Below, in pieces: positions 1 through 7,554 of a stretch of 16,378 nucleotides of DNA (its first letter is position 1; each line of letters opens with the position of its first letter). Origin of the DNA: Gonapodya prolifera JEL478 (lineage: Eukaryota > Monoblepharomycota > Monoblepharidomycetes > Monoblepharidales > Gonapodyaceae); contig KQ965894.1 in NCBI GenBank assembly GCA_001574975.1, positions 20,899 through 37,276 on the forward strand, in the 5' to 3' direction. The position numbers were made by a program, and so were the translations under genes. The notes under the pieces are model-generated. The model was not told the DNA's origin. It searched no databases and saw only the letters and a program-made list of their open reading frames with translations.

Positions 1-1408
1 GAAGATTGGTTGCTATGGTCAGTCAAGGGCTGAGTAACTAAAGCCTCAAGAGCATATGCTCTTTCTGAGAAAAAATTCCAATTTTTTAAATATCTATAAT
101 TGTCAAAATATTGCAAACATGATATAGAAAAATGAAAGTGGATTGTATCACAAAGTGACAACACCTTGAGGAAATACAGCAGTGTTTTAAAATATGTCAT
201 GTAAGTTGAAAATCAGAATTTTGAATGCATTAAAGCCAATTTCACATATTGTTGCACATTCCTAAATCGGGGTAATGGAAGGGAGGCGAGGCGAGTTTTG
301 GGTGCTAACTCTCAACTCTCCTCCCCTCTTTTGGCTATGACCTTTTCGAGTTCCAAGGTGCAAAAATACACCTCTTTACTCTGAAATGCAAGTCGAGGTG
401 AGGGGAGTTGCGAGTTGCAAGGCATTTCTGAAAAACGTGATCCACAACAGAGCATAAGAGACACCCAGAACAATCAGCAATCATTGATCCATCCATTTCA
501 ATATGGGAAATCGGGATCTCATGGGCTCACCACTCAAATCATTGTCCAAACCATCCCCAGCCTTGTCCATCCTGATTTCTTGCACGCAGCGAGCCCTGGC
601 ACCAGTAGTAGCAAAATGAATGTATTTGATGGCGTTCTGACATGAAACAGATGTCCAATAGGTTCCAGTGAGCCCAATCAGACACCACATTTGCAGGTGA
701 CAGATGACGGTCAGCATTGAGAAACTGGACTGATGGGAATTGCCAACCTTGGCTCACCTGACGAATATCCGAAAATCGGGAATTTCCGTCACCGTTTCCA
801 CAAGGAAATCAATGATTGTGCGGACTCACAAATCGACCCCCGGGTTTGTGGAAATGCACAATTTATTCCCGCTGCCACTTTTCTTGTGTAGCGTCAGAAT
901 TGTGAAAATAAAACTTTGCGCAACGTCTCTATTCTTGGAAAGACAGTTTGTGTACAAAGAAATTGTCATCCCCAACACAAACTCGCCGGATCACTCCCTT
1001 CTTCAATCGAACTGGAGACCTCTCGGATCCCGACACGGGCCTTTCTTTTCCTTCATAATCATTGCTATATGCTTGGACGTGGAAGCCTTCGCCTGGACAC
1101 TCCTGCCACGCAGCAAGCCACTGGTCCCGCAGAACTTTCTCACTCTGAATGAAACGCCTCGTTTGCTCTCGAAATCGTCTCTTCAGTACGAAATCGGCAC
1201 GTGGTACCGATGTGCTGCCTTGTTCTTCACCACCAAGATGCGAGTTGGGCTGCGAACATCTGCTGAGACATCTCCTGCACTTTCCAACTTCAAATCACTC
1301 AACTCTAACCATTGGGCAATTATACACCTTAACCATGATCCTACAACTGCATATTTGAATCGTCATCCGCCCCGTCTTCCCTCATCTGAGTTCTCCGACT
1401 TTGAGTCG
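1..1408. other. Left flank without a supportable gene
   Basis: The first 240 bases are AT-rich with no convincing coding frame. From about 260 to 420 there is a purine/pyrimidine-skewed stretch with a pair of imperfect inverted arms (308-329 and 395-416). A plus-strand frame stays open from 740 to 1594, but its first two thirds have no recognisable motif, biased composition or flanking signals, so I do not call it a gene. I see no tRNA, rRNA or tandem array here. Confidence 0.5.
308..416. repeat. Imperfect inverted repeat, possible degenerate mobile-element end
   Basis: The pyrimidine-rich arm at 308-329 (aactctcaactctcctcccc) is nearly the reverse complement of the purine-rich arm at 395-416 (gaggtgaggggagttgcgag), with several mismatches and about 65 bases between them. 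Low-complexity CTC/GAG motifs like this occur in terminal regions of some fungal DNA transposons. No transposase is visible nearby and no target-site duplication is clear, so this may only be simple-sequence DNA. Confidence 0.25.
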
Positions 1409-1796
1409 ATGGAAAGCCCAGAACCGAGCGGTGCCTCCAGGTCCATCGACGCTGCGAAAGAGATGTGGTACAGCATCACTCGACCCATGCTCACCGAGAC
1501 CGCCCTCATTGATGCGGTGAGGGGGAGAGCAGTTCCAAGTGAGGGGACCACTGTGAGTTGCAACGGGTCCATGACTCGTACTCCGGCGGATTAAATCTAG
1601 TACGAGTGATAATCAGCTTCTCACTATCCAGGAGCGGATGTTATCCCGTCAAACGCTCCATTACGTCAAAAAGATGCCTCGAAGAATCCGCGCGAAGCTT
1701 GCTAAATTGATGGTAATCGATTCCACAAACAACCAAACTATCCAGCATCTTCTCACAGAGAAGTTTCTGGGCTCAAAGAAAGGTCGAGGTGGCTAG
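1409..1796 (+). CDS. Candidate small basic protein of 102 residues, two exons (uncertain)
   Basis: An ATG at 1409 opens 48 codons that end at a good donor (ACT|GTGAGT, intron 1553-1631, 79 nt, containing an in-frame stop). The acceptor CAG at 1629-1631 rejoins in phase 0 to 54 codons ending in TAG at 1794-1796. The second exon is rich in Lys, Arg and Leu (starting ERMLSRQTLHYVKKMP) and reads like protein, with a mixed amphipathic pattern. I recognise no family. The frame is also open upstream of 1409 to about 740, so the true start could lie further left, and the exon could belong to a longer gene using the strong GTGAGC donor near 1832. Confidence is low because only splice signals and codon texture support it. 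Confidence 0.3.
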
Positions 1797-2192
1797 CTCG
1801 GAAAGGTCTTTGATCTCCCCGCTTCAAAACGGTGAGCTAATCTTCCAGTGCCATTACACTCTGATTTTCGTACTCATTCGATCATACCACTCACTTCTGA
1901 ATCATCTTACCACGCATTATGTACAGCTCAAAACAGAACGCCGAGGACGTTTTCAAGGATTCATGCGACGATCTCCCCTCCCCTTTGGCAGTCTCGTTGA
2001 CCCTTGATCAGTCGTACTCCGCGAGCGGGTATACCGATAAGAGGGCTCGTTGATGTTTAGATCCCTGTCATTCGTGGTCAGAGTCATCACGCAAAATTCT
2101 CATTTTCCAGCCACGAAAGACCATTTCACCTCATGTCGTTTTCGGTGCCGGCAATTGTACCTTCCCCACGTCCCAGGGCAACGTAACCTTCC
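1797..2192 (+). other. Stretch with weak, unassigned coding texture
   Basis: A strong donor (AACG|GTGAGC, about 1832) is followed by an acceptor at TATGTACAG (1916-1924), and the sequence after it can be read as an acidic, protein-like run (begins QNAEDVFKDSCDDL) of about 44 codons. A further acceptor at TTTTCCAG (about 2110) leads into another protein-like run (contains FGAGNCTFPTSQGN). I could not join these pieces in compatible phases. They may be exons of one gene that I assembled wrongly, or remains of a decayed gene. Confidence 0.2.
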
Positions 2193-2798
2193 TTGTTGAA
2201 CTCAAGTACGGTGTCTGATCCCTTTGCCGACCCTTCCCCCTTCCTCCTCCCCAGGCAACCACCACCACCTCTACCCCGTCGTCCCACCTCTCGCAAGTCC
2301 CCGCTCTCCCGCCTCGGCCACCACCACCTCTTGCGTCGTCGTCGGTCGTACCTCCGCTACCTGCTCGACCCCTCACTCGTCCTCCACTCCGGTGTCAACG
2401 GTGGACCCTCGTCCGACAGGACAACGTTCCCGTCTTCGTTTTGCTCAGTCACCCCCAGTACGTGCAACGTCCTCGATGTTGTTCCAAACAAGCTGGCACA
2501 CATGAAGAGTGTCCCGTGGGAAATCAACAAGGCTGGGTGGATTGGTGTGAATTGCGTTGTGGTGTATAGCACGGCTACGATTTGGGGAGACGGCGTGATC
2601 GACTGGGGTAGCGACGAAATGCCCGGTACCTCAAGACGGGTTTGGGGACGATTCGTGGTCGGAGAACGTGGTTGTCGCTATGGGATGATCGGTAAGTGCG
2701 CTTTACGCAACATGATATCTGCCAAATGGCTGACATTTTTCGCGAATGTGGGCTGGTTTGGCTTGGTTTTCCCCAAAGTGTTCTCATCTGTAATTTAG
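2193..2798 (+). other. Open reading frame of 201 codons, possible 3' part of an unassigned gene
   Basis: The frame is open for about 600 bases. Its first part is a Pro/Arg/His-rich, low-complexity run, ambiguous because all three plus frames are open through the same C-rich DNA at 2220-2440. From about codon 115 it is less biased and Trp/Gly/Val-rich. A canonical donor (ATCG|GTAAGTGCG, intron from about 2692) and a possible branch site (gctgac, about 2726) suggest the frame is spliced near its end, with acceptors at 2779 or 2798. An AATAAA at 2855-2860 is well placed to end a plus-strand transcript. I recognise no domain. It could be a terminal exon of the gene hinted at further left, or noise. 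Confidence 0.22.
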
Positions 2799-2854
2799 TT
2801 TTCCCCATAGTCGTTGTAGGTTTTCCCCTCATCCTTTATCGTCTTATAACTATT

Positions 2855-2860
2855 AATAAA
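2855..2860 (+). promoter_or_regulatory. AATAAA poly(A)-signal candidate
   Basis: A perfect AATAAA lies in a short AT-rich stretch after the open frame ending at 2798 and about 290 bases before gene A. It fits the 3' end of a plus-strand transcript from the 1.4-2.8 kb region, but no such gene is firmly established. Confidence 0.3.
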
Positions 2861-3046
2861 TAATCATCAAAGTAAGTTCTTTAGACGTGTATGTCAGAAA
2901 GGTGATGGTCGCTTCTTTCGACGACCGTCGCCGATAATGATTTTATAGTAGGCTTTGACCACCACACGCGACAATTACGGAAGTAGAAGTGCAGCGTGAG
3001 GAATCAATGTGAGACAGGGCGGGAGGTATTTCGGCATAGCCTTCAT

Positions 3047-3097
3047 GGCGGCGAAACACCGCCTCCAAGGCGCGGCAGCGTTACGCGGGCACATAAA
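3047..3097 (+). promoter_or_regulatory. Gene A upstream palindromic element and CATAAA box
   Basis: The motif AAACACCGCCTCCAAGGCG (3054-3072) contains the inverted repeat CGCCT-cca-AGGCG, and GGCGG at 3047-3051 also pairs with CCGCC at 3059-3063. A CATAAA box follows at 3092-3097, 55 bases before the start codon. The paralogous gene B has the same order: AAACACCGCCTC with a CCGCC-N6-GGCGG palindrome and then CATAAA 49 bases before its ATG. Retention in both upstream regions, which are otherwise diverged, suggests a regulator site and core promoter element. The regulator is unknown. Confidence 0.45.
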
Positions 3098-3146
3098 GGG
3101 GACCAATTTTCACTGAAATCGCAAGGACGTCTGATCATCACCACCG

Positions 3147-4184
3147 ATGTCTGGTGTCAAGATTCTCGTGATTGCCCTCGTTGCCGGTGAGTTGTCGGCT
3201 TCCGAAACCCTTTCGAACACTTCTGACGGCTCCTTAATCGGACGTCCGCGCCAGCCTTTGCATCTCTTGCTACCGCCGACTACAGCGGCCAAACGTGTGA
3301 CTCGATTTACAAGAGAAGGGACTCGCCATGGTCCGATGATTGTACGAAATGGAAGGAGTGGTGAGCTTATTCCCCTTTCATCACACCTGAGTCCAAACAT
3401 CACAGCACTATCACATCTTTTGTGCTCAGGGACTGCAAGAAGTACTACACCTGGGGTGGTTGGTATTGTTCACGGCTGTGTTGCGAAGGTGCTCTCTTAT
3501 GGTCCGTTATTCTTAGCTCCCAAGGGATGCGGCGACGACAAAACCTGGCAACCCTCGCCTCCATCAAAGCCTTGGGAGCCAACGCCGCCGCCTCCCGGTG
3601 CAGGCGACACGTGTGAGAGCCTCTACCTGCGCCGGTGGGAACCCAAGCCCAAGGACTGTGAGAACTGGAACTCGTGGAAGTGTGACACTTGGTGAGTGAT
3701 CAGTCCGTCGTGTCTCATCAATAGCACGCACGGCTCATACATACTTGGGTCGGCTCTTGTTTAATCATATCGTTAAGGTACACTTGGACCGGTACGTGTT
3801 AACTCAAAAGTCACCTGGGCGCGATAACCTTTCTTACCCATCGCACCTCCTGCAGACGCTCGCCCCAAGGGTTGCACGGCATGGGGAGACTCCCCCGCTC
3901 CTGCCCCGCCTGCAGGCGAGACGTGTGACACGCTGAAAAACCGCAGGTGGTCATCGTGGCAAGGGGATTGTGACAAGTGGAAGAACTGGTGAGTGCGAAT
4001 GCTGGCTGGGTCGATTTTGTAGTCACACATCTGAAAATACTTTTAATTGCTATCTTGTAGGAAATGTGACACTTGGCAAGTATTCACCCAACCGTCTTCG
4101 GAATTCTGAAAAACTCATCATCTTTTAATCTTCTTATTCCCCTTCAGGCTTTGGGGACAAGGTCCAGAGAACTGCAAATGGTGA
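3147..4184 (+). CDS. Gene A: secreted protein with three four-cysteine, Trp-rich modules (family not recognised)
   Basis: Eight exons: 3147-3186, 3255-3360, 3430-3458, 3517-3691, 3778-3791, 3856-3988, 4061-4075, 4148-4184, giving 182 residues. Residues 1-21 form a signal peptide (MSGVKILVIALVAAF...). Three modules follow, with cysteines at 28/43/51/63, 91/106/114/128 and 145/160/168/180. Each keeps C-x14-C-x2-W-x2-W-x-C and then a fourth Cys after 11-13 residues; most begin TC[DE][ST] and carry an Arg-Arg pair. Twelve cysteines suggest two disulfides per module. Nineteen tryptophans make it over 10% Trp. A Pro/Trp-rich linker (64-89) joins modules 1 and 2. The last intron (4076-4147) is GC-AG; its use is supported because it restores a WGQGP..NC ending matching gene B. 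The exon 3 donor is weak (GTTGGT); 3458 was chosen because it gives 29 nt, as in gene B. An extracellular binding role (for example polysaccharide) is inference from the aromatic, disulfide-rich make-up. It resembles none of hevein, CBM1 or fungal dockerin. Confidence 0.85.
4061..4147 (+). other. 15-nt microexon followed by a GC-AG intron (gene A exon 7)
   Basis: Exon 4061-4075 encodes only KCDT plus two bases of a Trp codon. It is followed by GCAAGT (4076-4081) and an acceptor CAG at 4145-4147. The equivalent intron in gene B (5955-6017) is GT-AG with GTAAAT. The GC donor otherwise matches the consensus for pairing with U1. Using the nearby GT (4080) instead would shift the frame and lose the C-terminal Cys that gene B keeps. 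Confidence 0.75.
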
Positions 4185-4311
4185 AAAATCATTGCACGAC
4201 CGGAAGTGGGCGGAAATTGCGACTTCGTTGTACATATTGGTTGGGTGGTTTGACGAGCATGAATAGTTTGAAGTTGTCGGTGAATTGGGTTTGTCATCAC
4301 ACGAAGAGGAA

Positions 4312-4317
4312 AATAAA
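4312..4317 (+). promoter_or_regulatory. Gene A poly(A) signal (AATAAA)
   Basis: AATAAA begins 128 bases after the last base of the gene A stop codon. Gene B has a variant signal (ATTAAA, 6190-6195) beginning 133 bases after its stop. The near-equal distances fit conserved 3' UTR lengths in the duplicated genes. Confidence 0.5.
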
Positions 4318-4619
4318 TTTCCAAGAAAATCACCTTAGATTGTCTTTCCGTGGTACTCATTTACTTCAGGGAATCCAAAGTGATGCCCCGGCAGCTCCTC
4401 TGAGACGGGTGAGCTGTCCCGTTGACTGGGCGAGTTAGGTTCGTCACCTCTGTCGTCGCCAGCGCGTGTCCAATGACAAGGGAAAGGAGGTGGGGGCCTC
4501 CGGCGTTGTTGATATTTCACGACCTTACCTGAAGAAGATGGTCGTCATCATATTCGGGAGATAATGGGCCATAACCGTGAGAACGAGGTGCGTCATATGG
4601 AGAACGGAATGAGTTAGTC

Positions 4620-4641
4620 GGGGTCTCCCAATGGAGGCCCC
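4620..4641. other. Nine-base-pair hairpin at the edge of a GC-rich island
   Basis: GGGGTCTCC and GGAGGCCCC flank a CAAT loop and pair fully with one G-T wobble. It sits just before the GC-rich block between genes A and B. No U-tract or polymerase III box is evident, and no function is assigned. Confidence 0.35.
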
Positions 4642-4938
4642 GAGAGGTGGGTCAGGATGGCGCCAGTAGACCGCCATACGGTGCATGCCCATGAGCTGCG
4701 CTTGGCGGAGACTCTCGGGGCTCCGGCTGCGTGTGCGGGCGCGGGTGTGGTGGCGCTCGGGGCCGCGGTGCCGGCGGGGTTCTCGCCGATGTATTCGGGA
4801 AGCACATGTGAGGACGGCGCCTCACATCAAAATCCCTCCAGAAAACGTGCATCACTTTCCCCAAATCAAAGCCAGGACATTGAAGGATCTATCTTCGTAC
4901 CGACATAGGCAGATGTGCACCTTTTGGTGATCTCTTGC

Positions 4939-5001
4939 AAACACCGCCTCAAGTGGCGGGATAAGGGTGAGGGGTTTTCATGAGCAGAACAAAGACATAA
5001 A
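4939..5001 (+). promoter_or_regulatory. Gene B upstream palindromic element and CATAAA box
   Basis: AAACACCGCCTC (4939-4950) continues into CCGCC-tcaagt-GGCGG (4944-4959). CATAAA follows at 4996-5001, 49 bases before the ATG at 5045. The gene A upstream region has the same AAACACCGCCTC-like word, an inverted repeat with CGCC/GGCG arms, and CATAAA in the same order. This is a candidate shared regulator-binding site and core promoter. Confidence 0.45.
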
Positions 5002-5044
5002 TCCCACTTGCATCGGAAGCTCTGCACCAAGCAAATACCAAACG

Positions 5045-6057
5045 ATGCCTTCTGTTCGGCTTCTAGCAATCGCCGCCTTGGCAGGTGCGCTCGACTTCCC
5101 TTCAGTGCCGTTTTCAACCCCAAAAGCAGCCACTACCATCATAAACCCAAAACCCCAGTCCTTGTCTCGGTAGTGGCGGCAAGTGATTACACGGGCCAAA
5201 ACTGCGACACGTTGTACAAGCGCATCGCGAATCCCTGGTCAACCGATTGCGCAAAATGGCTTGAATGGTTCGTTTGCCGGTTTCGGCTCCTCAACTCAAG
5301 GTCGTCCTGACCGCACTTATTCACCACTCTCACGACACGATTGAACGCAGGAACTGCGCCGCATACTACCCATGGGCAGGTACGTATCCAAAATATCCGG
5401 CACATCGAACCCTCTCAAAACTCACATCTGAAAATTTACAGTCTCGCTTCACTCAACATCTACATGTATCACCGACACACCCGCTTCTGGGTCCACAGAT
5501 AACTGTGATACGCTTTATGCGAGGAGAATCAACCCCCTGGCAACTGATTGCTCGAACTGGGACGCGTGGAAGTGCAGTACATGGTAAGTTGGGACCGGGA
5601 GGCAGGTGGTGGATGTATGTCTTTCCAGATTGGAGCGAGCTCATCACTACTTTACACATCGAAAGGCACACCGCTCCAGGTACGCGACCAATTCACCAAT
5701 TTTTTTGCTACGCTGGTAGCATCCAATGCATTCTAATCTCTCACTTCATAGGCGACCGTCCACAAAATTGCTCGACCACCCCATCGTCAGGTGAGACCTG
5801 CGAGACCCTGAAGAACCGCAGAACGATGGGGCAGCAGGGCGATTGTACGAAATGGTACAGCTGGTGAGCTCTAAGCAACGTCGGTGGGAATGAGCAATGG
5901 TGTCAGTGATCTTACGAATGGATTCGGCAATTCTTCTAGGAACTGTAACCAATGGTAAATGCTTCGGTCACAACATGTCGTCCAATCGACCGAACTAATA
6001 TTATCACTGATCAACAGGTACTACGGGCAGGGTCCTACCAACTGTAACAGCTACTGA
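5045..6057 (+). CDS. Gene B: tandem paralogue of gene A, secreted three-module Cys/Trp protein
   Basis: Eight exons: 5045-5084, 5159-5267, 5351-5379, 5442-5583, 5666-5679, 5752-5863, 5940-5954, 6018-6057, giving 166 residues. The signal peptide (residues 1-22, MPSVRLLAIAALAVLV...) is followed by DYTGQNC, matching DYSGQTC of gene A. Module cysteines are 29/44/52/68, 81/96/104/118 and 128/143/151/163, with invariant C-x14-C-x2-W-x2-W-x-C spacing. Exons 1, 3, 5 and 7 match gene A in length (40, 29, 14, 15 nt) and all intron phases agree (1,2,1,2,1,2,2). Unlike gene A, its linkers are Ser/Thr-rich, it has 10 tryptophans rather than 19, and module 1 has Ile for the second Arg (KRIANPW). The acceptor at 5158 (CCCAG) was preferred over the nearby GTAG because it completes a better signal peptide. 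The order A then B on one strand indicates tandem duplication. Function is unknown; secretion is well supported. Confidence 0.87.
5666..5679 (+). other. 14-nt microexon of gene B (twin of 3778-3791 in gene A)
   Basis: The exon is bounded by AAAG on the left and GTACGC on the right, and enters in phase 2 and leaves in phase 1. It completes a split Trp codon and adds four residues (HTAP) and one base. The gene A counterpart adds YTWT and is bounded by TTAAG and GTACGT. Without it the frame would shift, so it is constitutive in the model. The identical length and phases in both paralogues are the main evidence. Confidence 0.8.
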
Positions 6058-7554
6058 GGAGAATCCGTCATGCAAGCGAACCACGTGGATTCGGAACGAC
6101 AAAAATGCGAGCTCGGAAGGGTATTCGTGTGTTGCGGAATCATGTCAACGTTAACGTCTACATATGTGGGGAGAAAATATATGCGACTAATTAAAATCAC
6201 CGTTTCTGATACGGCTGGCGATGAATGATTCCATTAAACGAGCACGGTCCACTGCACTCGCGCGCCCAGTCTCGAAGCGGACAACGTAAGGTTTGTGCCT
6301 TTGTGACAAAAGAGTTGGTCAACGATAAGCACTTTTGCAATTGAAGCACGTTTTCAATGTAGGTTGCAGTTCATGTCGTTGCAGCCAACGAGCCTGACGA
6401 ATTCGAGATGGGGCAATGGCAGTTGGAAAGAACTGACACCTGCCAGCTCGGATTGAGTGGAGTGGCATAGGTGCATCGATGTGGATGTGCATGACGAGAG
6501 AGGCACGACCCGAAGCGCATTTCCGCAGTGGGGTGATGAAAATCCAGGGGGGTACACACGATGAACGGGGCCGCCTCTACTGGGATAGTTCGGGGAAACC
6601 AATGTGGGGGAGATCATTGCGTGCTTTGGAAATTCCAGGGTCGCCCGCGATGGTTTGTTCGTTGATGGGGATCCAAGAATGTGGTAATGGGGATTTCGCG
6701 ACTCAAGAGAGAGCTGAATGGTTTCGGGCTACGGTGAGGTAGATTTAAAGCTGAATATCTCACGGATGTGGAGACGCAACGTAATATTGCAGGAGGGATA
6801 GGAGGCGATAGCTGCCTTTCGGGAGGGAAGGATGTTTGCGAACTTATGAACAGCAAATTGCACCTGGTTGGATAGAGTACTCAGCGAGCCTGGACGTAAA
6901 GCAAGTCCGCGATTAGATTAAAGTCTAAAGCGGCTGCCATCTGTGGAGATTAGCGGTACAACATTCGATCTGAGGGGTTCAATCGTCGTGGCTGTGTTGC
7001 GCCCAGTCAAGGAGGAACTACAAAAAGTTTGTGCACACAACGGAAAACGCGGACTTGGCAGCGCCAATTCAAGGGAGACGACAGCGGAGAGAGTAGAGAG
7101 AAGACAGTTAGAGGCGGGGGATTCCAGGTCAGCGTCAATCGAATTGGGCGTGAGTCAACCGGCAGGGAATGGGGAAGGGGAACAGGAGCGACGAAGAGGA
7201 ACACAGAGGCGATTGCTAGGAATAGAACAAGGAAGCGTTGGGTTCGCACAATGGAGGTCAGAGAGGAGCGATCTAAGCATGCACATTGGATGTCAGCTGT
7301 GTGAAGTCAACGATGCAGAGATGACGGAAGGCAAGGTGAAGTCGCTGACGAGATACCAAATGCTTGGGTAGGGGCAGATGAGGCATGAAGGTGATGCTGG
7401 AGGTGCAGTGTCGATTCTCGGCTTCTACGGAGGAATGGATCCAATTGGATACGAAAGGCACCGCGGAGCTACCTTACTTCTGCCAAGAAACCACTGACAA
7501 ACAGTGAAATGTTCCTAGAAACCTAAGTCCGCCTTGACACAACGCTTCGTTCCA
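6058..7554. other. Intergenic stretch of 1.5 kb with no supportable gene
   Basis: It holds the ATTAAA of gene B at 6190-6195. After that there are only open frames without motif, splice context or composition bias: an 87-codon ATG frame at 6479-6742 and a frame at 6943-7371 that lacks an ATG start. A minus-strand frame at 7007-7249 looks like a signal peptide but begins with GTG. Part of this stretch must hold the promoter and 5' UTR of the Ca2+-ATPase; I see no clear TATA box. Confidence 0.5.
6190..6195 (+). promoter_or_regulatory. Gene B poly(A) signal variant (ATTAAA)
   Basis: ATTAAA lies in an AT-rich run beginning 133 bases after the gene B stop codon, close to the 128-base spacing of AATAAA in gene A. 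Confidence 0.35.

Larger units (their letters stand above)
4185..5044. other. Spacer between tandem genes A and B, with a GC-rich island
   Basis: After gene A the DNA holds an AATAAA at 4312-4317. Next comes mixed sequence, then a hairpin at 4620-4641 (GGGGTCTCC-CAAT-GGAGGCCCC, one G-T wobble). A markedly GC-rich block follows (about 75% G+C over 4661-4780 by hand count) with short open frames on both strands. None has a recognisable motif, so I call no gene. The gene B upstream elements occupy 4939-5001. Confidence 0.5.
3147..6057 (+). repeat. Tandem gene duplication (genes A and B)
   Basis: Two same-strand genes about 860 bp apart share eight-exon structure, intron phases, signal peptide pattern, module order and upstream elements. 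Exonic protein similarity is clear at Cys, Trp and Arg-Arg positions. Intron and linker sequences have diverged almost completely, so the duplication is not recent. Confidence 0.85.

Noticed and set aside
481-757. Overlapping minus-strand frames of 72-78 codons
   Set aside because: Two frames overlap in the same DNA, neither has a family motif or supporting splice context, and no transposase signature could be confirmed.
740-1594. A 284-codon open frame as a full gene
   Set aside because: The first 220 codons have no motif, signal or composition bias typical of protein, and a splice donor interrupts it near 1553. Only the end is kept, as part of a low-confidence candidate.
3456-3516. Alternative donor GTGGTT for gene A exon 3
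   Set aside because: It is in the same phase and possible, but gives a 26-nt exon, whereas gene B has 29 nt; the GTTGGT donor three bases later fits better.
3422-3616. Reading straight through intron 3 of gene A (frame continuing GGWYCSRLCCEG)
   Set aside because: It loses the frame of module 2 and breaks the match to gene B, where the same exon is 29 nt and ends in phase 1.
4657-4908. An 83-codon ATG frame in the GC-rich island
   Set aside because: Equally long frames run on the opposite strand through the same GC-rich block, and none has motifs or flanking gene signals.
5159-5172. Acceptor TCGGTAG (about 5172) for gene B exon 2
   Set aside because: It is in a workable frame but shortens the signal peptide; the CCCAG at 5154-5158 gives a length matching gene A.
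3147-6057. Calling the Cys/Trp modules hevein-like, CBM1 or fungal dockerin domains
   Set aside because: Cys number and spacing differ: no adjacent Cys pair, no CGQ pattern, and four Cys with fixed 14 and 7 gaps.
7007-7249. A minus-strand frame beginning like a signal peptide (MRTQRFLVLFLAIASV)
   Set aside because: The start codon is GTG, and the hydrophobic run comes from pyrimidine-rich DNA. No splice partner or homologous domain is seen.
6943-7371. A 142-codon plus-strand frame
   Set aside because: It starts at GTG and is Arg/Glu/Gly-rich from purine-skewed DNA; no motif.
7534-7554. Starting the Ca2+-ATPase at 7534
   Set aside because: That codon is TTG; the first ATG in frame is 7555.
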